DNA of 43,406 bases. Source: Candidatus Bathyarchaeota archaeon (GTDB taxonomy: Archaea > Thermoproteota > Bathyarchaeia > 40CM-2-53-6 > RBG-13-38-9). A program made the translations under genes and the position numbers. Below are positions 6,768 through 16,428 of the stretch, piece after piece. Within the stretch, counting starts at the first letter, position 1. Each line of letters begins with the position of its first letter. Location: the NCBI GenBank assembly GCA_007050885.1, contig SMYQ01000032.1, positions 1-43,406 of the forward strand, in the 5' to 3' direction. The notes under the pieces are model-generated. The model had not been told where the DNA came from, ran no database searches, and saw nothing but the letters and a program-made list of their open reading frames with translations.

Positions 6768-8306
6768 ATGTCAGCTCATGAATCTACAATCAACGATTAT
6801 GACAATTATTCAAAGGTAAAACTATTCTTCAATCCAAATTCCATAGCGGTTGTTGGAGCTTCAAAACATATCAACAAAGCTGGTAATGTGATTTTCTCAA
6901 ACTTCGCTGAGAATAAGAGACGTGGAATTTTCAAAGGTGAGATCTACCCGATAAATCCAAAAGATGAAAGTATTCTTGGTCATCGATGTTATCCCTCACT
7001 GAAAAAAGTTCCAGGAAATATTGAAGCAATAGTGATAGTCGTACCGAGCAAATCTGTTTCTGATATTCTCCAAGATGCGGGAACCAAAGGTGTTAGTGTA
7101 GCTATAATTATCTCAGCGGGCTTTGGAGAAATAGGAAATAATGAACTAGAAAATGAAGTTAAAAATATCGCTAAAGAATTCGGAATCAGAATTCTTGGAC
7201 CAAACTGTTTAGGCATTTTCGATTCATACACTGGCGTAGATACACTGTTTCTTCCAGAGACAAAGGTGCTCAAAACAGGAGATGTGATGGTTGCCACGCC
7301 ACGTCCTATGCAAGGCAATATTGCTATGGTTAGTCAGAGCGGTGCTTTTGGAGCTGCTTCACTTGACTATCTGACAGGAAGGCAGATAGGTATAAGCAAG
7401 TTTGTTAGTTTTGGAAATAAAGTTGATGTTAGTGAGGCTGAGATACTACATTATCTGAATCATGATGATAAAACAAGAGCGATTCTTCTCTATATAGAGA
7501 GTATAACTCATGGAAGAAAATTTATGGACGTAGCGAAGGATGTTACAAAATCGAAACCAATTGCGGTATTAAAATCAGGAAGAACAAAAGCAGGTGCAAG
7601 GGCTGCAGAGTCACATACAGGTTCTATCAGTGGTACCAGTGCAGTCTATGATGCTGCGTTTTCTCAAATTGGAGTAATTAAATCAGATAACATGTCTGAA
7701 TTCTTCAATATTGGAAAAGGGTTATCATTCCAACCACCCGCCAAAGGAAGAAATGTGGCAATAATAACCGATGCCGGGGGTCCAGGTGTCATGGCGTCAG
7801 ATGAATGTGAGTTACGAGGAATTGATGTTAAATTATTTTCAGATGAAACGATCAACAAATTTGAGAAATTGAAAGAGAAAGGAATCTTACCAAATTTTGT
7901 TCAAAACAGGAATCCTGTGGATTTAACGGGTTCAGCAACTTCTGAAATGTTTGAAAAGGCTATGAGTATCGTTGTGGCTGATGATGAAGTTAATGGGATA
8001 ATAGTAATCGGACTACATCATGTTCCAGCAATTCAAGAAGATTTTGTAGATCGAATAGGTAAAGTCGCTGCTGGAACAATTAAGCCGATTGTGGCCTGCG
8101 ACATAGGTGAGACGGAAATGGCTTTTTATGTGAGGTCAAGATTTGAAAAATTCGGTATTCCTGCGTATCCAGCTCCAGAGGACACTGTACAGGCAATGGC
8201 TGCATTAGTTTCGTATGGAGAATATCTTCAAAAAGCTAATTGTTTCGATAGTTATTTAGATTCATTTCTAACAAGGTCAGTAAACAAGATCGATATTCAA
8301 AAGTGA
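6768..8306 (+). CDS. Acetate/acyl-CoA ligase (ADP-forming), alpha subunit
   Basis: A 512-residue NDP-forming acyl-CoA synthetase alpha subunit. It converts acyl-CoA, ADP and phosphate to the acid, CoA and ATP, an archaeal energy-conserving step at the end of sugar or amino acid fermentation. The N-terminal CoA-binding domain has NPNSIAVVGASKH and YPINPKDESILG. Next comes the succinyl-CoA-synthetase-like fold with LGPNCLG, SQSGAFGAASLDY, FVSFGNKVDVSE and the phosphohistidine motif ESHTGSISG. The third domain contains ITDAGGPGVMASDECE. No ATP-grasp domain is present, so a separate beta subunit outside the window is expected. The frame is open from TTG 6708, but the ATG at 6768 fits the usual distance to the CoA-binding domain better. 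Confidence 0.88.
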   Translation: MSAHESTINDYDNYSKVKLFFNPNSIAVVGASKHINKAGNVIFSNFAENKRRGIFKGEIYPINPKDESILGHRCYPSLKKVPGNIEAIVIVVPSKSVSDILQDAGTKGVSVAIIISAGFGEIGNNELENEVKNIAKEFGIRILGPNCLGIFDSYTGVDTLFLPETKVLKTGDVMVATPRPMQGNIAMVSQSGAFGAASLDYLTGRQIGISKFVSFGNKVDVSEAEILHYLNHDDKTRAILLYIESITHGRKFMDVAKDVTKSKPIAVLKSGRTKAGARAAESHTGSISGTSAVYDAAFSQIGVIKSDNMSEFFNIGKGLSFQPPAKGRNVAIITDAGGPGVMASDECELRGIDVKLFSDETINKFEKLKEKGILPNFVQNRNPVDLTGSATSEMFEKAMSIVVADDEVNGIIVIGLHHVPAIQEDFVDRIGKVAAGTIKPIVACDIGETEMAFYVRSRFEKFGIPAYPAPEDTVQAMAALVSYGEYLQKANCFDSYLDSFLTRSVNKIDIQK

Positions 8307-8318
8307 TGTAATCTAATA

Positions 8319-8573
8319 TTACGTTTTTTTATATACTTTATCTCCTTCTCGTACCATTCCTTTAACTTTAAGACCAACTGACTGTCCTGATTCAGCTGCT
8401 TTAATATCCTTGTGCTCTACTTGCATAGAATCAACAATCTGTTCAAGATCGGTTGTCGATCCTTTGATGACGATTGTATCGCCAACTTTCAAAGGAGCTG
8501 TTAAGTTGATGACTGAGACCTCTATTTTTGAGTAAAAGTGGGCAATTGTTCCAATCTCAGATAAATTCTCCAT
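8319..8573 (-). CDS. EF-Tu domain-2-like small beta-barrel protein
   Basis: An 84-residue protein that resembles the second (beta-barrel) domain of translational GTPases with no GTPase domain. It starts with a GTIAHFYSKIEVSVINL strand pair, continues with PLKVGDTIVIKG and ends SGQSVGLKVKGMVREGDKVYK. These are the RGD-less 'KVGDxIxI' and 'aGxxVGlkv' motifs of that fold. Stand-alone versions occur in many archaea as uncharacterised elongation-factor-like proteins, so the function is unknown. It is convergent with the acyl-CoA synthetase gene (12-base gap) and divergent from pheS. Confidence 0.75.
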   Translation of the reverse strand: MENLSEIGTIAHFYSKIEVSVINLTAPLKVGDTIVIKGSTTDLEQIVDSMQVEHKDIKAAESGQSVGLKVKGMVREGDKVYKKT

Positions 8574-8761
8574 TTATTCACCCTTAACTAGATCTACACT
8601 TACATTTCTAAGACTTTCTGCGTTTAACATTATGAGTATATGGAATTATGTAGAGGCCATTGGATTTTGAGATCATACGCCACTTTTTTATCAAACTTGT
8701 TTGGAATGTGGACATGTTTTCGATTCAAATGTGCCATGTACGAAATGATGGGTTGACCGCG

Positions 8762-10270
8762 ATGTCAGAGTTAAGACAGAATGAAATTCAAGTTCTTTTA
8801 ACCATTAAAGAGTTCAGCCGTAAAGTGAATATGACTGAAATAATTGATAAGACGGGTTTAAAGGATACGGCCGTAATGCGTGCTGCCCTAGCTCTCTCAG
8901 AAAGAGGTCTCGTCGAAATTTTTGAAACAAGAAATGACCTTATTAGACTAAACCAAGAGGGCATGTCATATGCTCAACTTGGCCTCCCAGAATCACGCCT
9001 TGTAAACGCAGTTTTATCATTGGGGGGAGAGGCAAGTATTGATGAGGCAATATCAAAATCTCATTTATCAGATAATATTATACCAATTGTCCTAGGTTGG
9101 ATAAATAAGAAGAAACTTGCTTCGATCCACAAGCGTAAAGGAATTTTATATCTTCAGGCGACCAGTAAAGTTGAAGCAGATGAAGATGAACAGACTCTTC
9201 GCTTAATATGTGATAAGGGTGAAGTTAGATCTGAAGATCTAGATCCTAGTTTAAAAAAGACGTTATCTCGTCTTAAGAATAGAAATCTTCTTGAGACTTA
9301 TCAGAAGGTCGACCGCGAAGTAGAACTCACATCTAAAGGCTTTCAGATTGATGCATCTGAATATCAATCGAAGGCGATCACCGCCTTGACCTCCGAATTG
9401 ATAACTAGCGGTGGTTGGAAGAACATAACTTTAAGAGAATACGACATCTCTGCATCGCCACCTAGTATCTATCCTGGAAAAAAGAATCCATATTTTGAAT
9501 TCATGGAAGAAGCAAGAAGAATCCTTGTAGCTATGGGATTTACCGAAAGTGAAGGTCCTCTCGTTGAATTAGAATTCTGGAATTTCGATGTCCTTTACCA
9601 AGCTCAAGATCATCCGGCAAGAGAGATACATGATAGTTACCATATTAAACATCCAAAATCTGGAGTTCTGGATGTTCCAGATCTCGTTAAAAGAGTAAAA
9701 GAAACTCATGAAAATGGATGGAAAACTGATTCCACGGGATGGGGATATAAATGGAGCAAAAAAATCTCTGAGAGACTTATGTTAAGAACACAAACAACAG
9801 CTGTTTCGATGAGATATCTTGCCTCACATAAAGTTCCTCCCATAAAGATGTTCTGTCTTTCAAAAGTTTTCAGACCAGATGTTCTTGATGCAAAACACTC
9901 AATGGAATTCACTCAACTTGAAGGAATAGTAGGGGACAAAGGAATTAATCTGCGTCACCTACTTGGTTTTCTTAAAACGTTTGCTTCTATTCTAGGGCTC
10001 GGAGAAATCAAGTTCAAGCCTGGATATTTTCCATTTACCGAACCGAGTGTTGAATCCTTTGTTAAGCATCCGAAACTGGGATGGGTAGAATTTGTGGGCG
10101 CTGGTATGTTTCGCCCTGAAGTCTTGAAACCACTCGACATAGACTTTCCTGTGATCGCATGGGGAATGGGCTTTGACAGGTTGGCAATGATAGCACTTGG
10201 AATAGACGACATTAGAGATATTCATTCAAGAAAATTGGACTGGCTTCGAGAAAAAACGTTAAAGTGGTGA
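8762..10270 (+). CDS. pheS: Phenylalanyl-tRNA synthetase alpha subunit
   Basis: A 502-residue archaeal/eukaryotic-type PheRS alpha subunit, which charges tRNA-Phe together with PheT. Residues 1 to about 220 contain tandem winged-helix domains that bind tRNA (EIQVLLTIKEFSRKVNMTEI onwards). The class II catalytic core follows, with motif 2 near VFRPDVLDAKHSMEFTQLEG and motif 3 GMGFDRLAMIALGIDDIRDI. The frame is open back to TTG 8660. The ATG at 8762 gives the family-typical start MSELRQNE, and the upstream reading looks like untranslated leader. It runs directly into pheT, with four bases between stop and start. Confidence 0.95.
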   Translation: MSELRQNEIQVLLTIKEFSRKVNMTEIIDKTGLKDTAVMRAALALSERGLVEIFETRNDLIRLNQEGMSYAQLGLPESRLVNAVLSLGGEASIDEAISKSHLSDNIIPIVLGWINKKKLASIHKRKGILYLQATSKVEADEDEQTLRLICDKGEVRSEDLDPSLKKTLSRLKNRNLLETYQKVDREVELTSKGFQIDASEYQSKAITALTSELITSGGWKNITLREYDISASPPSIYPGKKNPYFEFMEEARRILVAMGFTESEGPLVELEFWNFDVLYQAQDHPAREIHDSYHIKHPKSGVLDVPDLVKRVKETHENGWKTDSTGWGYKWSKKISERLMLRTQTTAVSMRYLASHKVPPIKMFCLSKVFRPDVLDAKHSMEFTQLEGIVGDKGINLRHLLGFLKTFASILGLGEIKFKPGYFPFTEPSVESFVKHPKLGWVEFVGAGMFRPEVLKPLDIDFPVIAWGMGFDRLAMIALGIDDIRDIHSRKLDWLREKTLKW

Positions 10271-10274
10271 TAGT

Positions 10275-11936
10275 TTGCCGACTCTAAATGTGGGGTATAA
10301 TGATCTATGTGGACTCGTTAGGAGAGAATTACCAATTGGTTTATTGGAAGAGAAGCTCTTCCTAATGAAATGTGAAGTAGAAAGTCTTTCGGGAGATGAA
10401 CTCGTTCTTGAAGTTACTTCAGATAGACCTGATCTGCTATGCGCTGAAGGTATTGCTAGGGAGTTGCGTGGTCTTCTCGGAATCGAAACTGGTCTAGTAA
10501 ATTACAAGCTAACTAAAAGTGATCTTAGGATCTATGTTGATAGATCAATAAGTAAAGTTCGGCCATATATTGCTGGAGCTTTGGTTAAGGAATTAGAATT
10601 CAATGATGAGTTTGTTAAACAGATAATGCAGCTTCAAGAAAAATTGCATTTAACGTACTGTAGGAATAGAACTAAAGTCTCAGTCGGTATTCACGATGCT
10701 GAAACAATAACTCATAAACTAACTTATGGAGGGGTCCGTCCTGAAAAGATCAGGTTTACTCCACTCGATGAAACAAGAGAGATGAATGGTAATGAAATAC
10801 TGGAATCTACTCCCAAGGGGAGAGAATATGGGTGGATTATCAAAGGTTTTCCAGTTTATCCTTTACTTTCTGATTCAGATGCAAAAGTTCTCTCCCTCCC
10901 TCCAATAATAAATGGAATAGTAACTAAAGTTACTCCCGAGACAACGAGCTTAATTCTTGATGTAACAGGAACTGACATGAAACTTGTTAATTTTGTAAAT
11001 AATATCATGGTATCTAGTCTGGTCGAACGAGGAGGAATAGCAAAGTCTGCAACGATTGTGTATAATCGTGAGAAAATATATGCGCCCGATTTGAGTCCCT
11101 ATCGACGGAATCTGAATCTATCTTATGCTAATGAAATATTAGGTTTGGATCTTAAACCTGGACAAGCAAGTTCCCTACTAAAAAAGATGAGATATGGGAT
11201 CAAACCAAGATCTAAGAATTCTCTTACAGTTATAATACCTGCGTATAGAGCCGATATAATGCATGAGATAGACTTGGTGGAAGATCTCGCCATTGCTTAT
11301 GGTTATGATAAACTAAAACCAACTATGCCAATGAGTGCAACAATAGGGTCTGAGAGAAATATCACGAAATTGACTAGAAAGATTCGCGATCTAATGATCG
11401 GTTTAGGGTTCATAGAGGTCTTAAATTATGTAATGACTAGCGATAATACAATATCCTATAAAATGGATATGCAAAGCAAAAAAATTGTAACAATAGCCAA
11501 TCCTTTGAGCATAGATTTTTCGGTTCTTAGGAATTGGCTTATACCTGGTCTGTTGAGTTTTTTGAGTTTCAATAAGCATGTTCCATACCCACAGAATATT
11601 TTTGAAAGTGGAGAAACTGTTGAGATAAATGAAACCACTCCCACTAAAACCATTACTAAACGAAAACTTGCAGCCTTAGTTTGTAACCATAAAATTAGTT
11701 ATGAAGATATTCAATCCAACCTTTATAGTCTGCTTCGAAATGCAGGAGCAGATGGGTGGAGTCTTCATCGAACTGAGCATTCATCTTTTATTAAAGGACG
11801 TGTTGCTTCCATCAAAGTTTCCGGAGTTGAAGTTGGTATAATCGGTGAAATACATCCACGAATCTTAGAGCGTTTCGAAATAGAGAATCCTGTTGGAGCA
11901 TTTGAAATTGAGCTAGAAAAAATATTCCGGAAATAG
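10275..11936 (+). CDS. pheT: Phenylalanyl-tRNA synthetase beta subunit
   Basis: A 553-residue archaeal-type beta subunit, which completes the (alpha-beta)2 PheRS and carries the editing domain. The N-terminal LNVGYNDLCGLV and VTSDRPDLLCAEGIARELRG motifs are typical of archaeal/eukaryotic PheT. The B3/B4 editing region (about 85-260) includes YCRNRTKVSVGIHD and YRRNLNLSYAN. The C-terminal catalytic-like domain contains PAYRADIMHEIDLVEDLAI and GFIEVLNYVMTS. It starts with TTG. The ribosome binding sequence GGTGA overlaps the pheS stop codon, so translation is probably coupled. Confidence 0.95.
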   Translation: MPTLNVGYNDLCGLVRRELPIGLLEEKLFLMKCEVESLSGDELVLEVTSDRPDLLCAEGIARELRGLLGIETGLVNYKLTKSDLRIYVDRSISKVRPYIAGALVKELEFNDEFVKQIMQLQEKLHLTYCRNRTKVSVGIHDAETITHKLTYGGVRPEKIRFTPLDETREMNGNEILESTPKGREYGWIIKGFPVYPLLSDSDAKVLSLPPIINGIVTKVTPETTSLILDVTGTDMKLVNFVNNIMVSSLVERGGIAKSATIVYNREKIYAPDLSPYRRNLNLSYANEILGLDLKPGQASSLLKKMRYGIKPRSKNSLTVIIPAYRADIMHEIDLVEDLAIAYGYDKLKPTMPMSATIGSERNITKLTRKIRDLMIGLGFIEVLNYVMTSDNTISYKMDMQSKKIVTIANPLSIDFSVLRNWLIPGLLSFLSFNKHVPYPQNIFESGETVEINETTPTKTITKRKLAALVCNHKISYEDIQSNLYSLLRNAGADGWSLHRTEHSSFIKGRVASIKVSGVEVGIIGEIHPRILERFEIENPVGAFEIELEKIFRK

Positions 11937-12020
11937 TTAACTTAGTTCGTGCCTTGTTTTTTTACAATCAAGATTTGCTGGAGATGTACGTTTACTATGG
12001 ATGGATCCAATTATTTCAGA

Positions 12021-12476
12021 CTAATCATTCTTTTTGTCAGCGAGTTGGCTCCACCAATTCGGAACACGTATGTTTTTCGCACTGTCCCATTTATCATATG
12101 GTTTTAGATCGAGAATTGGCGTTCCATTAATGGCGTCTAGACCTTTTACAGTTAGAAGGTTCTTTTTTCTTCTTACTAATTCGACTAGTGTCAGACCTAT
12201 AGGATTTGGACGATGTGGTGATCTTGTAGCAAAGACTCCAATCAAAGGCATATCTGAACGCCCTCTGGGGCGAGCTTTCAGATTATTTCTTTCCTTTTCA
12301 TGAATACGGTTCATCCAAAATACAACATTAAGATGCGAAAATTTTTCAATTCCTTTTAATCCATGCTCATATTCCGAACGAATTATTATATCTGAATTAT
12401 ACCGTCTTTTTTTTAACATGCTTTCCGAAAGTTTAGTCTTTACAAACCCAATGGGCTTTGCATTTATTTGATTCAA
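12021..12476 (-). CDS. trmO: tRNA (t6A37) N6-methyltransferase TrmO
   Basis: A 151-residue member of the TsaA/TrmO family. These proteins use S-adenosylmethionine to methylate threonylcarbamoyl-adenosine at position 37 of ANN-reading tRNAs. Signature motifs are present: GVFATRSPHRPNPIGLTLVE (about residues 81-100) and DAINGTPILDLKPYDKWD (about 115-132). The beta-barrel length is normal, without the C-terminal extension found in some bacteria. It starts at TTG 12476 and is divergent from ilvE, probably sharing the TATA region at 12514. It is convergent with pheT across 84 bases. Confidence 0.88.
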   Translation of the reverse strand: MNQINAKPIGFVKTKLSESMLKKRRYNSDIIIRSEYEHGLKGIEKFSHLNVVFWMNRIHEKERNNLKARPRGRSDMPLIGVFATRSPHRPNPIGLTLVELVRRKKNLLTVKGLDAINGTPILDLKPYDKWDSAKNIRVPNWWSQLADKKND

Positions 12477-12513
12477 ATTAATCCAACCGCGATCTAGAAT
12501 TGCTTATTCCAGA

Positions 12514-12525
12514 TAATATATATAG
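12514..12525. promoter_or_regulatory. Candidate TATA region between trmO and ilvE
   Basis: TAATATATATAG reads as a TATA box on both strands. It is about 38 bases from the trmO start on the minus strand and about 83 bases before the proposed ilvE start on the plus strand, so the two divergent genes may share it. Confidence 0.45.
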
Positions 12526-12607
12526 TAGCGGACATAATCTCAACTTTCAACTATTCACAATATCAATTTTTTTTAAGAAACAGAAAATCTCATTGTGGTG
12601 ATTTGAG

Positions 12608-13522
12608 CTGGATAAAACCGAAAAGATCTGGATGAACGGAAAATTAGTTGACTGGGATGACGCCAAGATCCACGTTTTGACTCATGCATTTCATTATGGG
12701 ACAGCAGTTTTCGAAGGAATAAGATGCTACAACACAACTAAAGGTCCAGCAATATTCAGACTTGATGGTCATGTGAAGCGCTTGGAAAACAGCGCTAAAA
12801 TACATATGATGCATTTACCCTTTAGTACCAGTGATATAGCTAATGCTATCAAAGAAACGGTCAGGACAAATAAGATCAAGGAATGCTATATCAGACCAAT
12901 AGCGTTCTATGGATATGGGGAAATGGGTCTAAATCCTCGTAAAAATCCAGTGAACGTTGCCATAGCTGTTTGGCCTTGGGGAACGTATCTCGGAGAGGAA
13001 GGTCTCAAAAAAGGTGTTAGATGTAAAATTTCTTCTTGGATCCGTATTGATACACGTATACTTCCACCATTGGCAAAATCCAGTGCCAATTATCTAAATT
13101 CTGTTTTCGCCAAACTTGAGGCGCTAGACTGTGGTTTTGATGAAGCTATCTTATTAAATATGGGCGGGTCAGTCGCAGAAGGACCAGGTGAAAATTTATT
13201 CATAGTGAAAGATGGTTGTTTAATAACTCCACCTAGAAGCTCTGGAGCTCTGTATGGATTGACAATGGATTCTATAATGACATTAGCAAAAGACCTTTCA
13301 ATAACAGTTGTTGAGAATGAAATTCTTCGCGATGAATTATTGATGGCAGATGAAGCTTTCTTCACTGGAACTGCTGCGGAAGTCACTCCAATTAGAGAAG
13401 TGGATGGCCGTAAAATTGGATCTGGTTCTATAGGTCCAATCACAAAAAAACTTCAAGACAAGTTCTTCGAAGTGGTAAAAGGGAAAGATCTAAAATACCA
13501 GAAATGGCTTGATTTTGTTTAG
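12608..13522 (+). CDS. ilvE: Branched-chain amino acid aminotransferase (probable CTG start)
   Basis: A fold-type IV PLP enzyme that interconverts leucine, isoleucine and valine with their 2-oxo acids. It has HVLTHAFHYGTAVFEGIR near the N terminus, IRPIAFYG, the PLP lysine in LAKSSANYLNS, GFDEAILLN, the cofactor loop SVAEGPGENLF and FFTGTAAEVTPI. The first ATG is 12632, but the preceding in-frame codons read LDKTEKIW, and relatives conserve the residues before MNGKLV. GGTGAT at 12597-12602 is six bases from CTG 12608 and has no ATG, GTG or TTG partner. An in-frame stop at 12599-12601 closes the frame upstream. I therefore place the start at CTG, giving 304 residues. Starting at ATG gives 296. 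Confidence 0.85.
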   Translation: MDKTEKIWMNGKLVDWDDAKIHVLTHAFHYGTAVFEGIRCYNTTKGPAIFRLDGHVKRLENSAKIHMMHLPFSTSDIANAIKETVRTNKIKECYIRPIAFYGYGEMGLNPRKNPVNVAIAVWPWGTYLGEEGLKKGVRCKISSWIRIDTRILPPLAKSSANYLNSVFAKLEALDCGFDEAILLNMGGSVAEGPGENLFIVKDGCLITPPRSSGALYGLTMDSIMTLAKDLSITVVENEILRDELLMADEAFFTGTAAEVTPIREVDGRKIGSGSIGPITKKLQDKFFEVVKGKDLKYQKWLDFV

Positions 13523-13530
13523 CGAAGAGG

Positions 13531-16428
13531 TTATTCTATATAAATTGCTGGACGAAGCGGTTTAGCCAGACTGGCTCGTGATTTTGGATCGTATTTAGAG
13601 TTATCATCCTCCTCATACACCTGTATTTCTGCATGCAGTTCATTATGCAAAAATTCATGAGCGTCTCTAAGGGCCCGCAGTTCATCTATTATCTCTGTTT
13701 CTCTAAATCTTCTTTTAGCATCTGGACTAAACTGTACGACCTCTTTTGATACTGTTTGAATATGTTTTATTACCTTTTTCATATGTGGTTTTAATTTTTC
13801 CTGTTGAGCTAACTCCTTCATTAATTTTCTTGAATCAAATACATCGTCTTCGGTCTGTTCAATTACTTTCTTTGTAACTTCCCACTTCCACTTTGTGGCA
13901 GTATATAGGAAAATTCGTTTCGGCTTCTTTTTTGTAGCTTTTATAATATTGTTTATGTCTTCCAATGTTTGTTGAATTAAATCTTCAATAAGCTCTGCTT
14001 CGTTGGATTTTCTATATTCTTCAGCCTTAGGCCATGGTGACAATGTAATGAATCCTTGCTTTCCAAAGCGCTCCCAAAACTCTTCAGCCAGATGTGGGGC
14101 AAAGGGTGCTAGAAGTCGAATCCAAGACTCAAAAAGCCATATTACGGTATCTCTGTTCAGTTTATTTGTTCTTCTTAGAACCCATCTAAAGTCACTATGA
14201 ATTTCGTAAATTGCATTTTCGATTGCACTTCTAGTTTTAAGATTATTCATATCATCTGTAATTTTTTGGATTCGATCATGCATTCTGCTTGTTATCCAAT
14301 CCTCCATATGACTTCTCTCAATATTTTCTCCATAGGTTGAGATTTTAGTGTAAAGAATCATTAAAGATTCAAGTCTTGTTCTTACATTTTTTAGGTTCTC
14401 CATTTTCCAATCTGGATCATCCATATCATCTGCACCTAAAAGTAGAGTGCATCTAGTTATGTCAGCACCATAGTCTTCCATAGCTTTTCTCAATGTTACT
14501 ATGTTACCTTTTGATTTCGACATTTTCTGGCCCTCCATCATTAGCATGCCGTTTACACCTATCCCTTTTGGCCAGTGTTCTTCCGGGAATATTGCTGCGT
14601 GTTGAAAGAGAAAGAATGTTAAGTGATTTGGCAGTAGTTCTTTTGCTGATACTCTGAGGTCTACTGGATACCAATATAAGAATTCATCACGCATGGATTT
14701 CAAATTTCTTGTATCGATGGCGGTTTTTTTTGATAAGTCATTTTCATTTCCGATTCCTAAAAATATATAATCAAATAATTCATCTGTCAATTGATTAGCG
14801 GTAATCTTGAGCTCACGTAAGGTCTTATTTATTGTATAAAACGCCATATATACTGTTGAGTCACTCAACGTTTCTACAATCCAATCTGGACTCCAAGGAA
14901 TAGGAGTGCCTAAACCTGTCTTTCTTGCACATGGCCAGTCTCTATACCAGTCAATGACATCTAAGAACCATTGTCTAGCTGACTCCGGATACACCTGAGC
15001 TTTTGAGAGAAGTCGTTTGGTTTTTTCTTTCCATGTATTATCTGAATATCGCAAAAACCATTGGCCTGTTATTGTCTTTACTCTACATTGAGTTGTGCAT
15101 CTGCATATTATGGGTTCGGGTAAGTCGTACATTGAATCAGCGATCTTCAGTTTTTTTAAATCTTCAATTATTTTATCTTTTACTTCTCTTACTTTCATCC
15201 CATAATATTGCTCGCAGTTCTCTTTCAGGACACCAGTATGAAACTCCTTTTTGTAAATGATCTTTGTGGCATCTTCACATTTCGGGTCGTTCTGATTCTT
15301 AACTCCAAGATGATCCGCAATTTCTATTGCAGGAAATTCGCCTTGTCCTTCGACAGTTATTATGCTGATTGGTTTGATCTCTTCTATTTGTGATTTGGTT
15401 ATGCAAAATTTCTCAGCAAGTTTTAGATCTGCTTGTAAGTCCTTTAACGCTATCCAGTCGAATGGGGCATGTGCCGGAACACTGTAGACGCCACCACTAC
15501 CGTTATCTGGGGAGACAAACCATCCTGGAAGAATGAGAAGTGATCTTCTGCCGAACGGGTCCTTGCATTTTTTCCCAATTAACTCTTCTCCCTTGAATTC
15601 ATTGATTATCTCTGTATTCCTATTTTGTTCTCTCAGTTTATCAGCAGCTTGTCTGCTAACTATCCAGTTTTCTCCATCAACTCTTGCCTTGACATAATCT
15701 ACATCAGGATTTATCCACAGATTGGTAACTCCAAATATTGTTTCGGGTCGAAAAGTTGCCGCAACAATGTAAGCATCATCAAGACGAAATTTGATCAATA
15801 TATATTCTTCAGGTGAGACTCCCTCTCCTTCTAATCTATCATGGTCTCCAGTTGGACTTTCGCAGTGTGGACACCAAACGACCGGATGACTACCTTTAAA
15901 GACATAGTTACCTTCTCGAAGTTTTTTGTATTGCCACTCAATGTATCGGCTAAAAGTTGGTTCTAATGAAGTAGTATGGAATTCCCTTCTCCAATCTATT
16001 GAAAAACCTATTCTCTTCACGGTCTCTCTATTTTGGTTAGTATAATATTTTGCTATGTATGCGGGATCAGTAAATTTTTCTAATTCATCTTCGGGAACAT
16101 TATCAATTTCTCGGAATTCCTTGATAATTGCAGGATCTCTTTTTCGTACTCTTTCAGATGCGCCTGCTATTGTCTCACCGGTCCAGTGCCAAGCCCAAGG
16201 AAATAATACATTATAACCTTGCATACGAAGATATCTAGCATAAGCATCAACTTTGGTTGCAGTGAAACCATGACCTACATGAAGAGGACCATTCATATAT
16301 GCAAAAGGAAAAGTCACGAACGCCTTTTTATGCTCTCGACTTGGTTCAACATCAAATATTCGCGCTTCGCGCCATTTATGCTGCCATTTCTCTTCAATCT
16401 TGTCCCACTCTACTCTCTTAGTGATCAT
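13531..16428 (-). CDS. leuS: Leucyl-tRNA synthetase, archaeal type
   Basis: A 965-residue class Ia enzyme of the archaeal/eukaryotic LeuRS type. The HIGH motif is HVGH within PFAYMNGPLHVGHGFTATK (about residue 50), and the CP1 editing domain follows (about 170-480, with CRCTTQCRVKTITGQWF after it). The KMSKS motif is intact in GQKMSKSKGNIVTL (about 635). A helical anticodon-binding region and a basic C-terminal extension complete it. Its ATG overlaps the alaS stop by one base (TAATG), so the two synthetases are translationally coupled. The end is convergent with ilvE, eight bases away. Confidence 0.96.
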   Translation of the reverse strand: MITKRVEWDKIEEKWQHKWREARIFDVEPSREHKKAFVTFPFAYMNGPLHVGHGFTATKVDAYARYLRMQGYNVLFPWAWHWTGETIAGASERVRKRDPAIIKEFREIDNVPEDELEKFTDPAYIAKYYTNQNRETVKRIGFSIDWRREFHTTSLEPTFSRYIEWQYKKLREGNYVFKGSHPVVWCPHCESPTGDHDRLEGEGVSPEEYILIKFRLDDAYIVAATFRPETIFGVTNLWINPDVDYVKARVDGENWIVSRQAADKLREQNRNTEIINEFKGEELIGKKCKDPFGRRSLLILPGWFVSPDNGSGGVYSVPAHAPFDWIALKDLQADLKLAEKFCITKSQIEEIKPISIITVEGQGEFPAIEIADHLGVKNQNDPKCEDATKIIYKKEFHTGVLKENCEQYYGMKVREVKDKIIEDLKKLKIADSMYDLPEPIICRCTTQCRVKTITGQWFLRYSDNTWKEKTKRLLSKAQVYPESARQWFLDVIDWYRDWPCARKTGLGTPIPWSPDWIVETLSDSTVYMAFYTINKTLRELKITANQLTDELFDYIFLGIGNENDLSKKTAIDTRNLKSMRDEFLYWYPVDLRVSAKELLPNHLTFFLFQHAAIFPEEHWPKGIGVNGMLMMEGQKMSKSKGNIVTLRKAMEDYGADITRCTLLLGADDMDDPDWKMENLKNVRTRLESLMILYTKISTYGENIERSHMEDWITSRMHDRIQKITDDMNNLKTRSAIENAIYEIHSDFRWVLRRTNKLNRDTVIWLFESWIRLLAPFAPHLAEEFWERFGKQGFITLSPWPKAEEYRKSNEAELIEDLIQQTLEDINNIIKATKKKPKRIFLYTATKWKWEVTKKVIEQTEDDVFDSRKLMKELAQQEKLKPHMKKVIKHIQTVSKEVVQFSPDAKRRFRETEIIDELRALRDAHEFLHNELHAEIQVYEEDDNSKYDPKSRASLAKPLRPAIYIE

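Noticed and set aside
8660..8762. N-terminal extension of PheS from TTG 8660
   Set aside because: The extension has no ribosome binding site and no similarity to PheS, whereas ATG 8762 gives the family start.
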